Below are positions 1 through 12,233 of a DNA stretch of 64,000 nucleotides, piece by piece. A model generated the notes under the pieces. That model had not been told where the DNA came from. It saw only the letters and a program-made list of their open reading frames with translations, and made no database searches. Position 1 is the first letter of the stretch, and every line of letters begins with the position of its first letter. The position numbers were made by a program, and so were the translations under genes. Source of the DNA: Combretum micranthum (lineage: Eukaryota > Streptophyta > Magnoliopsida > Myrtales > Combretaceae). The stretch lies in assembly GCA_024138025.1 (NCBI GenBank), contig JAMXBD010000573.1:124001-188000 (forward strand). The letters run 5' to 3'.

Positions 1-337
1 GTCCTAAAAAATCATTTGTGGGATTGTTGGAAAAATCCCCCCTCAATCCAAGCACATGAATCAATTAATATAAGTCTCTTAATCTTAAGATTGATAGGAA
101 ACTTTTTGAACAAGTTTATAAGGGTTTTTTAATGACACTACAAAAAAAATCTAAAGAAATATTATAATATATCGAGGTATATTATATATAAGCTTAAAAA
201 AATATGTTATAAGGAAAATGACATATAATTTACAAATAATAACCATTTTCAAATTCTATAATTTTATGTTATCTTGGAACATATAATAAGATCTTATTTC
301 CATATATAGAAAATGTTAAGTTTAGATATTATCTTTA

Positions 338-625
338 TACAAAAGTTTAATTAGGTACTTGAACTTTGAAGTGGTCAATTTAATATGATGGTAGGGTGGA
401 TCTAATCATAGTGGTAACATGTAGGCACGTGTGTCTTGCACTATAAGTGACCTCGGAGGAGTGATTTAGAATCACATACAAGGAATGACTAAGAGCAAGA
501 TGGTAAAGTGGAAGAGCAAACCATTTCAAGAAGCTCAAATATTGATTGAGTATTTAATTGATAACATCAAAGTTTATATACTAAATTAAATTTTTTATAT
601 GAAGTTTAAGTATCAAATTTAACAT
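338..625. repeat. Foldback (MITE-like) repeat
   Basis: The left part (TTAGGTACTTGAACTTTG) reads as an imperfect reverse complement of the right part (GAAGTTTAAGTATCAAATTT). Similar foldbacks lie at 3450-3755 and 60848-61118. No target duplication was identified, so the borders are approximate. Confidence 0.35.
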
Positions 626-2433
626 TTACTCTTTCAAATAAAATTAATGTTGAGAGTTTTCAAGTGATATAAGGTTTTATAAAAATTTAACATTATATGT
701 GAAAAATTATTTATAATCAAACTTATCATGTATAAATAATTTTCTTTTTAATTCTAAAAATAATATATCAACTAAACATCTAAATTAATTTTCAATGAAT
801 TGATACATAACTTTCTTTTAAATTTTAAAATAATATATAATTTAAGGAAAGTAAAATATTAATTTCTAATAAATTAATTAGTAAATAAACACTAAGATGT
901 ATCAAAATTATAGACACCAAAATGCAAATAAAACTAAAGTCTATACACTAAAATGCAAAAAAATGTAATAGTATTAACTTTTCCATTAACGAAGACACTA
1001 AATTGACACCAAAGCCAAACTATAGGCACTAAATCGCTAAAATTGAATATTTAAATAATAAATTACTAAAAATAAAAAATACAGACACTTCTGATGCTTT
1101 TATTGCATTAATGACAATTGATTTACAAAGGCTTAAAGGATGGAGACCCAAACATAAGTCGTGTTGGATTATATACCAAGAATGATATAGAAAATTAGGC
1201 CTACTTGAATCGTCAGATTTTTATCTAAATTGAATCTATATCGTAACTTATTGGTATGAGTTTAGTATCGATTTGTTTTGGTTTGGCTTGTCGGTCTATA
1301 TGTAAAATTATTAGTTTTTCATCGAAATCATATCTATATCGATTCAATTTCAATTTAGTTCTTGATTTAAAAATGGAACCAAACCAAGATAGCTAACAAA
1401 CAATAATACGCACGTGACGACGGATATACCACAGTGGTGTAGTTGTGATTGAAATGATACCACCGAGAAAAATGTAAATAGGCAAATTAAATCACGGACC
1501 GAGCGAATGGAAACGCTTTAATTTCTTTCGGGTCGGCCAAAAAAAATTTCTTTCGGGCAAAAGAGAAAGATTGCACTGAAACCGTGTTTTCAAAACACGG
1601 TTTTAGAATATATCGAAATGGAAATATGATTTTAATAGAATACTATAAAGTTGCGTTTAAAATTCCAATTTAAAAACATATAGGTACGTTTCTTTTGTAA
1701 CACTTTAAAACATAACATAATGTGCCGTGTTTTGGAATCCTTTTTAAAGATCTGGTTTTCAATTTTTTTTTCCCCTAAAGAATGTTTTTATTTTTTTTTT
1801 TCCATAACCCTTTCTTTTTCCTAATTTTATGTGAAAAAGTTTTAAAAGAAAGTTTTGTGCTCCGGTAGTGAATGCAGACTACGAGTAAGGATACATGTCA
1901 CTTGGACGTGCATTTAAGTTTATAGTTTCTTCAAAAATGAAAAAAATTAGGAACCACCTTGTTGTTTTGCCGCAATTATTATAACTTGACGTGCCGCTAA
2001 TATGTTGAGGAAATTCGTAGAAGAAAGGTCATTTTATAGCTTTGATACATTGTAATTTGGGCATTTGAGGGTCTTTAAAATGCTTGTTCTACACTACTAT
2101 GTTTAATGTGATGCTTTGATAATATCATGTAGTTGAGTATTTTGATTTTGGTACGATATAGGATAAAATAAATAGTATAATGGGACATAAAGAGAATGGG
2201 ATATAAACTTTTCATACCTTATTTGGTATAATAAGTTTAGCACCAATTTTTATTTTCTTTTTATAACTATAAAGATAGAAGTTATAATGTAATGGTAGTA
2301 GTGGTTGTGCCAGTTATGATGATAGTAAGGGCAGTGTTAGTTTAAAAGTTTTAATTAGTCAAGTTGTAAAACTTTTGAACATCAAATTCATGGTTAAAAA
2401 CAATTTAAATTTATTTGGCACCATAAGGGATAT

Positions 2434-2456
2434 TTATATATATATATATATATATA
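2434..2456. repeat. (TA)n microsatellite
   Basis: About eleven uninterrupted TA units. Confidence 0.9.
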
Positions 2457-2866
2457 CATATTTTATTATAGTAAAATACTTTATATCTGATAGGCTAAGA
2501 TACAGTTAATGATCCACACCTTATTTACCCGTATTTGCTCACCCCTAAAGAGCAGTGATATTTCAGGCGATGATAATAAAAATGTGATAAAAATCTTTGA
2601 TTCTTATTTCCTAAAAAACTCAACCTACATCAAGAAAATATAGGTCTTGATACTTGTAACTTAAGAATCGAGATCCTTCTATTGCATTTTCCTAATTTAT
2701 AAATCAAATCATATTGAAAATCTAATCATAGCTTGAAGTGATGAACTTAGAAAAAAAAATTTAAAGAATAAATTGTTAGGATTTATGAAACTTTAAGTTC
2801 CTAAACCAAATAACCGAAAACAATGCATGTACAAGATTGAGACATAGACAAACAAAATATATAAGC

Positions 2867-3276
2867 GAAAGCATACCTCAATTCCAAGCTAGTCAGTGCT
2901 GCTCCTCCAACTTGATTTTCTCCAATGTTCTCCCTGATGTTTTGCGGCGGAATGCATCTCCTAAATTGAAGGAAGTTTTTGTGAAGCCTCCTACTGGAGG
3001 CGTCTCTGCTGGTGTTTTTCCCCTTAAAACTTTTTGCGTGTCTACCGTCCCTCATGATCATGATACTGGTGATCGTTTTGTTGGCTCCTTCATCTAGGAT
3101 TTCGGCTACTTTCTTTCCTGTTTCTTTCCTTTTTCGGACTTTGACCTTTGTCTAGCTTGCTGTTTTTTCTTCTTGGTCTGTTGGCTTTGTTTCCTCTATT
3201 GACTTTGGGTTAATGCTATGAAATGTTTTGTTTTCACCAAAAATAAATAAACAAATAAATAAAAGAAAGCATACCT
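2867..3276 (+). mobile_element. Retroposed sequence with 12-bp target duplication
   Basis: GAAAGCATACCT occurs at 2867-2878 and again at 3265-3276. The segment between them ends in an A-rich tail of AAAT/AAAC units (about 3239-3264). This is the signature of LINE-machinery insertion. The insert is about 386 bp and has an open frame on the + strand that runs to a stop near 3097. I see no pol III A or B box, so a SINE is unlikely. A 5'-truncated LINE 3' end or a processed mRNA copy is more likely. I do not recognise the encoded peptide. Confidence 0.6.
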
Positions 3277-3449
3277 AAATCTATAGATGGAAGATGTACT
3301 ATTCAATGTCTTTAATGATTGATTTTAAAACCTTTTTAATTTTATTATTTCTAATTCTGCTTATCATACAACTGGAAAATGATATATCTCGTATCTACAT
3401 ATAAAATAAATCTAACACATAGAAGACCTTTATAAAAGAAAGAAATCAC

Positions 3450-3755
3450 AACTTACTCCCTAAACTTTTAATTAGGTATGAATTTATCTTATTGAACTTT
3501 TAAAGTATACTTTTTGATCCTTTAAATTTTTAAAAATTAATATACTTAAGAACAATCAATATTTTTTGTTAAAACAAAACAGAAAGAATGATAAAAATCA
3601 TCTTGAACTTTCATCGATATATGGATTTATCCTGTAAATTTTTAAAGTGCATATAAAATATGTTAATTATCATTAATTATATTACTTATTGATTATTAAA
3701 AATTTAAAGAATTAAAAGTATATTTTAAAAGTTACATGTAAAAGTTCCGGGGAGG
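3450..3755. repeat. Foldback (MITE-like) repeat
   Basis: GAACTTTTAAAGTATACTTT near 3495 is mirrored by AAAAGTATATTTTAAAAGTT near 3715 on the other strand, with AT-rich sequence between. The weak inner copies are in direct orientation. Borders are approximate. Confidence 0.35.
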
Positions 3756-3808
3756 GGCGATTTGCAAAAAGAAGAAGTATTTCACTTCCAGTCGAATAAC
3801 TTCTAAGT

Positions 3809-3833
3809 TAATATATATATATATATATATATG
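3809..3833. repeat. (TA)n microsatellite
   Basis: About twelve uninterrupted AT units. Confidence 0.9.
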
Positions 3834-3906
3834 TTATTATTTTCAGCAAGGATGATGATTTAATATATTCACGTCAATCATTTGAGAACATAAGTGATGA
3901 TTTGAA

Positions 3907-3984
3907 AAAAGTCTAATCCAAATAATTCATCTGGTTCAAAGTGACAAAAGTCTAATCCAAATAATTCATCTGGTTCAAAGTGAC
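3907..3984. repeat. Perfect 39-bp tandem duplication
   Basis: A 39-bp unit beginning AAAAGTCTAATCC and ending CAAAGTGAC occurs twice head to tail without a difference. It is a recent local duplication with no coding content. Confidence 0.9.
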
Positions 3985-4039
3985 ACGGAATTCAAACCCA
4001 TGTTGTAACGTGATTGGATTGATTTGATAGGTTAAAACG

Positions 4040-4870
4040 AACAATATTGACGATTGATACAGACGTGGTCACGGTCGGTTTGGGTTTAAAACTGGAATTG
4101 AAATTGTACCCTTCGGAGTTAGCTTGGTTTTTGGTTCTTCAGAACAATCGGTTTTCACGATTCAATTTCGTTTCTATTAAAATTAAAAACAGTAAAATTA
4201 AAAAAAATAAAAAATTAATTAAACAAATATACTTAATTTAAATAAAAAATAAGCTTTTAATTTAGAATAATATTAGATCTGACAATAATTTTTTATAGCC
4301 TACTCATTAAAAGAAATTTTATAGTTATGTATTTATTTATATTTAATCACTTGAGCCTTTTTAATTGTCATGCTAGCATCGTGACACTGCAAAATTTTAA
4401 GATACAAATAACTCTCACAAATATAAAAATAAGTCGTACATTCTTACGAAAGTAATGTCCGCTTTAAATCTATATAAATTTAATAACATAAGATTTTGAA
4501 TATAATTGTTACTTGTGTTGTTATTAAATATCATGAATATAAAATAAAATTTTATTATTCATGTGAAAATAGTTTGAATATTTATGTTTAATTATAATTT
4601 TTTTAATATTTTTCTTTTCAGTCCTTTTTTTTTTTTTTTGGGTTTTTGTAGCATGAAACAACGAGAACCGTCAATTCTTTAGCCGGTTCTTGAACTGATG
4701 GTTCCAAAATCATCGGATTGAGTGGCTTTAGGAGGTGGAACTATAAGGACCAGCTAGAACCGGCAGATCCTTAGCTGGTTTGAACTTACTCTTTTCAGAC
4801 CTATTTTCGGTTTAAAAACTGTCAGTATTGGATCAAATCAGTTCTTGTATAACCCGTGGTGATGTCGATA
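4040..4870. repeat. Probable decayed non-autonomous DNA transposon
   Basis: Both outer parts are rich in CGGTTT and AACCGG strings in a broadly inverted arrangement, with an AT-rich centre. The style matches the elements at 6384-7079 and 62130-62896. The ends are too decayed to place exactly. The small + strand frame inside (4047-4241) is not considered a gene. Confidence 0.3.
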
Positions 4871-6383
4871 TGGATTAATCACATTATATATACCTTTATC
4901 CTCGAGTTTGTTAGAATTACCGCAAACTCTCCTCACAATCACCTGATCAAATCATAATATCCTGTATGGTCCAAGGTCCGGACAGAACTAAAGCTTGTCT
5001 CAGGGGGCAGCATTGAAATGCGTTTGACTAAGACAAGGTTCCATCGTCCATGACTAGATACGTTTCAATCAGAGGTACGTAGAAAATAAACCTATAAAAC
5101 CAATAAAAACTGTTTCATTTTTGCAACAATTAGGTTTATGGAATTGGCAGAAAAAGGAAAATAAATAAAGCAATTAGGTGGATGGGTGATTATTATTATC
5201 GTTAAAAAAGTAAATTTTATTATTCATTAAATTATATGGAATTAGTAAAATTGTACAAAATTATGCAAAACTAATAAAATTGTAAACGCATAGAATTATA
5301 CACTTTAAATTCATAATTTTATGTACGTAAAATCTACACCTAGAAATTTTTTATTTCATTTTAATTAAAAACATATAAAATCATAAATTAGTAAAATTAT
5401 ATATTTAACTTGCCACTTTAATTATAATTTCTTAAATCATGACATATGTAACAGTAATTAGATGGCAGCATGTTCGGATTTATCACCATTAACATCATTC
5501 AACTCAAATGATTGATATTCTGAAAGTAGTTGCTGATGGATCTATGAGCATTTCCATGCGCTTGTTCGATCAGGGAACATAATCTCCTTAAAATCATTAT
5601 GATCTTGAAAAAGGTTCTTAAAAATGATGTGGTCAACACGATTACGTGCATTAATGACTTGCCATTTTCAATAAAAATTTCCGCTACTCCTTAGCATGCT
5701 TCTCCTAATTTCCTTTTCAATCTAATCTTGCATTTTCCACAACCGATTAATTATCCAATTCCTTTTCAAGGGAAAAAAAAAAGAATTATAAGTATTGGAC
5801 ACTTGTAACTATTACTTTAAAAATAGATGCATCTATAATATTAACAAATATACTTAAATATCCTGGACCTGAGGGCTCAAAAGTAGTGGGTCTTGGTTCA
5901 AATCTTGACCGATCTAGTTTATAGATCATAGACTTGCTAATTGAAGAACCAATTCTAGAATCTAGACCCAAATGGCCCTTGAACAATTTTAATTTTTAAA
6001 TTAAATTTTAAAATTATAAATTTTAATTTTAAATTCAATAAAAATTGCACCTAAGAATATTATAGTTTTTAATCTATTTTTATAAAAGTATTAAGGATGT
6101 GCATTCATTTATAAATAAGCACGTTTCATTTTAGTTGTAATATTAGCACTATCGCATTCACTCTAGAGAATTCGAAGAATATAACAAAAGAAAAAGATAA
6201 TCCTGGTTTTTTATATAACTTTGTATTAAGCAAACAAGACATACTTTTAAATTTCTTGTTATCAATAATGCATTAAATGCATTATTTGATGGAACTCAAT
6301 AATAATTCTCATAATAACTTTTTGTTTTGTGTTTAAAGCAACAAATAATAAGGAATATCAAAGAATATCGGTATATTTGGATA
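4871..6383. other. Intergenic, no gene seen
   Basis: AT-rich sequence with stops in all frames. No RNA gene or repeat structure was recognised. Confidence 0.5.
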
Positions 6384-7079
6384 TAGGCATCGTTTGGTTC
6401 CAAACCGGAACTATCACCGATAGTTCCAGAATCAAAACTAGATCAGTTTGCAAGTTCTATGGAAACGTTGTTTCACGATTCTTATATGGTTTTTTAGTCT
6501 AAAATCGGTGAAACCGGCAGTTTTATCTGTTTCCATTGAAAAAATATAAAAATATTATTAAATATATAATTATTAATTTTTAAATTATTTCATATAAATA
6601 GTAAAATTTATTACTTATTCATAATACTTAATATGTTATTATCAACAACATAAATAAATATAGTTTAAAATCATATATAATTAGTTTAAATAAACTTCTT
6701 CTAAAAGCAAATTCCTTTCCTTAATAATGTGAGACTATTTTGCATTATAATTTTTTTACCCTCTAGAGTATTCTGTAATCTCATATTACTAACTACAATT
6801 GATATTGGATGTGTTTGTATACAAATAAATGTGCATTTTAAAGAATTTTTTGAAATATTGGTTAAATAATTTAACATTTTCAGATCCAATAATTTTTTTT
6901 TATTTTAAAATATATTTTATTAAAATAAAATTTATTTATTTATTTTTATTTGAAAAAATGGACAGTTCCATAGAACCGGACTAAAATTGTGGGAGATGAT
7001 TCCGATTCCTCAATTTTGAGACCCAAAACCGACAATTTTGGTGCTAGTTCGGTTTGGTTTTGAAACCCTATCCATGTCT
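6384..7079. mobile_element. Non-autonomous DNA transposon, hAT-style, copy 1
   Basis: The left end has TTCCAAACCGGAACTATCAC and the right end, read on the other strand, has AACCAAACCGAACTAGCACC, so the ends are imperfect terminal inverted repeats. The centre is AT-rich and non-coding. A second, diverged copy in the same orientation lies at 62130-62896. The two share internal blocks such as the ATGAGACTA and CTCTAGAGT regions. I assign hAT only from the GGTTTTGAAACC-type ends; no transposase is present. Confidence 0.5.
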
Positions 7080-7139
7080 AATTATATCAATAGAAAACTA
7101 CGAAACTCCCTTTCTTTTCCAAATTCTTTCCATTTCATT

Positions 7140-7165
7140 TTCTCTCTCTCTCTCTCTCTCTCTCT
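7140..7165. repeat. (CT)n microsatellite
   Basis: About thirteen TC units. The overlapping + strand frame (7038-7268) is low complexity and was not called as a gene. Confidence 0.9.
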
Positions 7166-7260
7166 TTTTTGTTTTACAAAAACCTTAATCAAGTCTTTTT
7201 GTTCAAGAGAAAACCCTTTTCTTTTCTTCTTCTCTTCTTCTTCTTTTTTTTTTTTTTTTT

Positions 7261-7796
7261 TCTATTGAGGTGCTTTACTTTCAATGATTTCTTGTAAAAT
7301 ATGCGTAAAAGTCTTTTTAAAAAAAAATGCTCTTGCAATTTGTTGATAAAGTAACCTAGGAAATGGAGTGTAGCAAATCAAAAGTAAAATTATTTCCGGA
7401 AGGGAAGAGATGAGAAGTTCCCTTTTTTTCCCTTCTTTTTTTTTTTCCGCTTTTCTATTAAGGTGCTTTACTTTTGATGAATTCTTGTAAAATATACATA
7501 AAAGTCTTTAAAAAAAAATGCTATTGCAATTTGTTGATAAAGTAACCTAGGAATGGAGTTCCGTGACGGAAAAGATGAGAAGTCCCCTTCTTTTTGTTTC
7601 TTCTTCTTCTTTTTCCTTTTTTTTTTCTCCCTCTTTTCTATTAAGGTGCTTTACTTTCGATGAATTCTTGTAAAATATTCATAAAAGTCCTTTTAGAAAA
7701 ATGCTCTTGCAATTTGTTGATAAGGTAACCTAGAAATGGAGTGCAGCAAATCAAATATAAAATTATTCCTGTAAGGCAAAAGATGGGAAGTCTATT
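7261..7796. repeat. Three-copy ~190-bp tandem repeat
   Basis: Units start at about 7261, 7454 and 7637, each with TCTATT(A/G)AGGTGCTTTAC, then TTCTTGTAAAATAT, then CTTGCAATTTGTTGATAA and TAACCTAG. The units are separated by poly-T and CTT-rich tracts. Spacing is about 193 and 183 bp. The copies differ by small indels. No coding frame runs through them. Confidence 0.8.
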
Positions 7797-8002
7797 GCCA
7801 ATTTTCTATCACTTTTTTCAAATTTCCTTACTGTGATAAACAATAATATTAATTTTATTTACTTAATATTCAGTTCTTACAATATTTATTTAAAATTACC
7901 ACGGGGACAAATCACATCCAATCATGTCTCAAGCATTGATGGAAAAGTCAATGACGTTAAAAAAATTCCAATTTTATAAGATTTATTAAACATTGAGGAC
8001 TC

Positions 8003-8012
8003 AAATAATAAC

Positions 8013-8043
<31 letters not shown>

Positions 8044-8060
8044 GGGAGGAGGAGGAGGTT
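8003..8060. repeat. (AAT)n followed by (GGA)n microsatellite
   Basis: About twelve AAT units followed by four to five GGA units. The string GGACTCAAATAA occurs on both sides, suggesting slippage within an older sequence. Confidence 0.85.
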
Positions 8061-9689
8061 GTTGGGGACTCAAATAAAAAACCAAGTTGATGACTAAAAA
8101 TGAACTTTTTCCATTAATAAATAATAATAATAGTATACATATACATATTAGTAGCATTAAACCTCATGACTAATCCTTTCAAAATTTAATTTGGGACGCG
8201 ACTTTCATTGAACCATTACATCTTTCAATTCTGGACGGTAACAAATCAAATTGGACATTGTTTTGAATCGTGGATGGGCTGCTTAGGTCTTGGATGTGTG
8301 GAAGTGGGCTGAATACATGTGATGTGTCAATCTCCCGAATCATGAAGATATTACCTTGCCTTGTAGTGGGCTGAACTTCTATTCATTTAGCCCGGATGAC
8401 CACGACCTCCCTATGATCAATTAAAGCTTCATTCCAGGTTGTTATGAGCACGTTTCAGCAGCAAACTGCGTCTGCTGCCTTTTGCACTCTAGATTCACCC
8501 CCGCTCATTTCTTCGTTATTCATACTCTAAATTATGGTATTCTAAACATATATCTCATCTTGTGAATTATGGCTCTTAAATGATGTGATCTGAATTGACA
8601 ATTACCAATTCACAATAATTTCTCACAAGCATTTTGATTTGATCATGTGTGATTTTAGGGTTTCAAAGAATTAAAGATATGGACAATAAAAGGATTTGAT
8701 TGCACAACTATTGACCTAAACTAAACTAGATATTAGATGATATGACGACACAAATAATCTCTAATGGTTTGTTTGCCACAAATCCTAAGATTTGATAAGA
8801 ATGGGTTTGATGAGAAATTCTCGATCAGGAAAAGCACAATTTCATTCAACTGATTAAAGAGTACAAAGAAGATTATCATATAGTCATGGATGAAGGCAAA
8901 AGAGTTATTAAATAATATAGAACACAATAGATGAAAAAGAACAACGAAATAAAATAAACATAGTATGTACACGAGTAGGGTACATGACCGTTTGTTTGCC
9001 CTGTGTTTCTACTTGATCACAGTAGTACATAATTAGGGTACATGCTCATGTTCCCTAATCATGTTTCTCTTGCCACATGGTAGCAATCGATATTTCTTTG
9101 CCTTGAGTTGCACACCCATGTACACATTCATGTTTTTAGCTTCATACTTCCCATATATTCAAAATTCAACTCCTCCTTGATGCAACAATTGGTTATACTC
9201 TTTTACCTTTGCTCCAATCAAAATCCGATCATTAAAGCAATTTGTATGTACCTTAAAACCATGTAACATTCTCCTCATCATTAGGCATATTATTAATGAT
9301 CCATTGCAATAAATTTTGCAAACCACTTACTGTGATCGAGTGATTGGTCCTTCCACTCCCTGATTCCATCTCTCAATTTTGAAATTGAAATATACCCTTT
9401 AAGATGCATGAACGACCCTAAGATTTACATTAGAACTTATGAGGTACGTCGTGGTATGCAACTTGTAAAATTACAGTAAACAATATTTAATACAAATTGA
9501 ATGATAAGCTAAGACAATATGACAATAATTATGTGATGGATATATTTGAAATCAAAGATTAAAAGGAAAAAAAAATGGAACTTAGTTAATATCAAAGGAA
9601 TGTAGAAAAAGAAATAATCAAGATTTCTTTACAATTGAGAAATATTAAGTAATAACAAGAAGAAAACAAGAGTAAAAAAGGTGAGACAA
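8061..9689. other. Intergenic, no supported gene
   Basis: No convincing gene. On the - strand a short frame starts at 9369 and stops near 9253 (38 codons, beginning MESGSGRTNHSITVSGL). It looks less random than its surroundings but has no recognisable domain or exon borders, so it is only noted. Confidence 0.4.
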
Positions 9690-10320
9690 CTAAGGCTCTA
9701 AAAGAGCTGAGCTGAGCCGAGCCGAGCTGAGCCGAGCCGAGCTGAGCCGAGCCGAGCCGAGCCTAGCCGAGCCAAGCTTTTCAAGGCTCAAGTTCAGCTT
9801 GTTTAAAAATTATCAAGCTCGAGCTCAAGTAGAGCTTTTTATCGAGTTTGAAATCTAGGCTTGAACTCGACTTATTTAATTAAACGAGTTTTATTTTGAG
9901 TTTCAGCGGAACCGACTTTTTTGTTTTATTTAGCTAGATGAGCTTTTATCAAGCCTGAAATTAAAACTTGAGCTTATCTCGTTTAAATAACTCATTTTTC
10001 ATTTTTTCCAAACCTAAAAAAAATATAAGAGAGTTGCTAAATATATATACATATATATTTTAAGTAGACATTAGTTTTTTTTAATTATATATTAATATAT
10101 CATAAATATGTAATTTACAAATTTAATAACAATCTCATTAATAAGCTTGATAATGAGTTTACTCACGAGCTTGTTCATGAGCCGACTCTTGAGTTTGCAT
10201 CAAAATTTGAACTTAGCTTGTTTAGACAAATGAGATTTATCTTAGGCTTGAGATCAAGCCAAGTCGAGCCTTAAATGAGTTCGAATAGCTCGTGAATAGC
10301 TCGTCTTGTTTGCAGCTTAG
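9690..10320. mobile_element. Non-autonomous DNA transposon with GAGCC-rich end
   Basis: The left portion is rich in GAGCT/GAGCC and the right portion contains GAGCTTGTTCATGAGCC and TCAAGCCAAGTCGAGCC. The ends read as loosely inverted, with an AT-rich core. Such GAGCTCGAGC-rich elements are common hAT-like non-autonomous repeats in plants; the class here is an inference. Confidence 0.4.
9702..9775. repeat. GAGC(T/C) minisatellite
   Basis: A run of 5-bp GAGCT/GAGCC units in near-perfect tandem, forming higher-order 15-bp blocks (GAGCTGAGCCGAGCC). It sits at the left end of the surrounding transposon-like repeat. Confidence 0.85.
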
Positions 10321-10470
10321 AGACAACTAATGTTATTTTGGAAAACGAAAAATGAAAGGCAGTAAAAGGATTGACAATGTATTATCCTTTTAGGTTTTTA
10401 CTTTCTTTCATGGGCAAATGGGCGTTAACCTTTAGTTATGTGTTAAGTCCAAAATCTCACTCATGAAAAT

Positions 10471-10520
10471 ATGGCATAGTGAATTAAATTAAACAATGGC
10501 ATAGTGAATTAAATTAAACA
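10471..10520. repeat. Perfect 25-bp tandem duplication
   Basis: The unit ATGGCATAGTGAATTAAATT plus AAACA occurs twice head to tail without mismatch. Confidence 0.9.
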
Positions 10521-10745
10521 AGTACAAAGACACACTTGAGTCCATGGTGAAGAATAATTTCTATGGGAGTGTTTTAGTTTACCAGTTTAGAGTAGTGTCT
10601 GCTCCCTTATTTTTGTCACTAATGGGATATGAAAAAAGTTAGAATAAGAAAACCCTCACTAATTAGACTTAAGACCTCAATCCAATTTATAACATTTAAT
10701 ATCTTATTTCATTATCGTTCATCATAATAAATGAAATAAAATATA

Positions 10746-11707
10746 AGGAATATTACAAATAAGTGACCTGTATTTTTTTCCTTTTGCAAATGGGTAACTT
10801 GTGTTTTTATTTTTTATAATGAATTGACCCATGTTAACAAATTTTTTGTCTTATAAAAAAGAAGTTAACTTTATCACATGGGCTCTACGTGCCTTTTAAA
10901 AAATAAAACAAAACTTAAAAAAGAATGGCTTTTTTCTATTTACCCCCAAATTACCCCATTCTATTCCATTACGAAAACCCTAATGCAGCCATGGATACCC
11001 ATGATTGAAGACAACTACGAAATTCCAATTAGATAAATCTCTCTAAAATACCTAAATGTCCTTTCTCTGCAAAAACCTTAACACTTCAAACATCCGTTCC
11101 TCACTAGTTTCATCTGCATGTAACTATTTTTCTTCTTTTTTCTATTTTTGTTATGAGTGAAGCATTAATACAATATGTTTTTTTCCTGTGTCGTATGTAG
11201 TTCAAATTTTGTTTTTCAAGATGTTTGTCATGATGGTTCTGTATGGAAGAGAAGTTTCTTAATGGCTCATCTTGGCTGCTTTATTCACATAAATCATTGT
11301 TTAGGATATATGATTTTGATATGCTTTCTTTGCTATTCTCGGAGACACATGACACAAATGAGAAGAGAGTTTTTTTATTCTTGAATTTTATATTTATGAT
11401 GTTGGACTTGAAGGAAGGATGGTAAGTGAATGAACTTTCTAACGTTTTTTTCAGATCTAGGACATTAAAAATAATGTTGCCTGTTCAGTTATGTTTATGG
11501 ACCTCACACTCTGCAAGTGAATGAGCTTTTTGGAGTTTTGTTTTATTTTTTAACAAGCACCTGGAGCCTATGTGATAAAATTAACGTTTTTTTTTTTTTA
11601 TAATAGGACAAAACTTTTGTTAACATGGCTTAGTTCTTTGTCCAAAATAAAAACATAGGTCACCTATTTGCAAAAGGGCAAAAACACAGGTCCCTTGTAA
11701 TTTTCCT
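10746..11707. mobile_element. Mutator-like non-autonomous element with long inverted ends
   Basis: About 170 bp at each end are inverted copies. The left end reads AGGAATATTACAAATAAGTG and the right end, on the other strand, reads AGGAAAATTACAAGGGACCT. Inner shared blocks include CCATGTTAACAAA and TTTATCACAT. Flanking nonamers TAAAATATA (10737-10745) and TAAAATCTA (11708-11716) differ at one base, as expected for a 9-bp Mutator target duplication. The roughly 600-bp interior has two overlapping short + strand frames (11175-11384 and 11243-11425) with no recognised domain. It may be captured sequence. No transposase is present. Confidence 0.75.
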
Positions 11708-11739
11708 TAAAATCTATGAGTTTCTATACATTAAGCCTC

Positions 11740-11900
11740 ATACTTAAAAGCCTAGAAAGATGTATTTTAAAAGCCTCACCCATTAATAATTGAATTGTCA
11801 CTTTTATTTAAAGGCTTACTTCGATAACTCAATTAAATAATTTATGATATAATTAATTAATATATTAGCCCACAACATTATAACAATAACAATACATATA
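11740..11900. repeat. Dispersed repeat, copy 1
   Basis: Shares an ordered series of short blocks with 59790-59965: a CATACTTAAAAG block, then AATAATTGAAT, TTTATTTAAA, and a TAATTAATTAGTATATTA-like block. Non-coding and of unknown class. Confidence 0.45.
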
Positions 11901-12233
11901 TATTATCATATTCAATTATTAATTAAGAATTATATGAGTTACGGACATGGATAACTTAAAATTTTTACTTTATAAATTTTAAACTATAGGTTTTGGAATA
12001 GTATGACATATAAAGATGTTTGTGTACTCTATATTCCACCCTACGAGAGTAGATAGGTATGTGATATTCAAGAATGCTAGAAGTTGTATTTTATATACCT
12101 TTTAGTATAAATTTCTAATGAAGCAGTTATTACTTCATCTAATCAAGTAGTATTTGGAAAATAAAAAGTAAAATTTATCATTTGAATTTCAATTTCCATA
12201 TAAAACTTACCTAATCATGGAGGATAGAGTAAA

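Larger units (their letters stand above)
1..2866. other. Intergenic, AT-rich, no gene seen
   Basis: No reading frame of note on either strand. A CACTACAAAA-type string at about 136 could be the outer end of a CACTA element, but no partner end was found. Runs of T and A are common. The stretch 1150-1400 has scattered near-palindromic strings rich in GGTTTGG and AACCAAACC, probably old transposon ends. Confidence 0.5.

Noticed and set aside
136..150. CACTACAAAA as the left end of a CACTA element
   Set aside because: The matching right end and 3-bp duplication were not found, and the string is short in AT-rich DNA.
7038..7268. 76-codon + strand frame
   Set aside because: Made of CT and T runs giving Ser/Leu/Phe repeats at the end of a transposon-like repeat; low complexity only.
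9253..9369. Short - strand frame as a host exon
   Set aside because: Only 38 codons, with no flanking exons or recognised domain.
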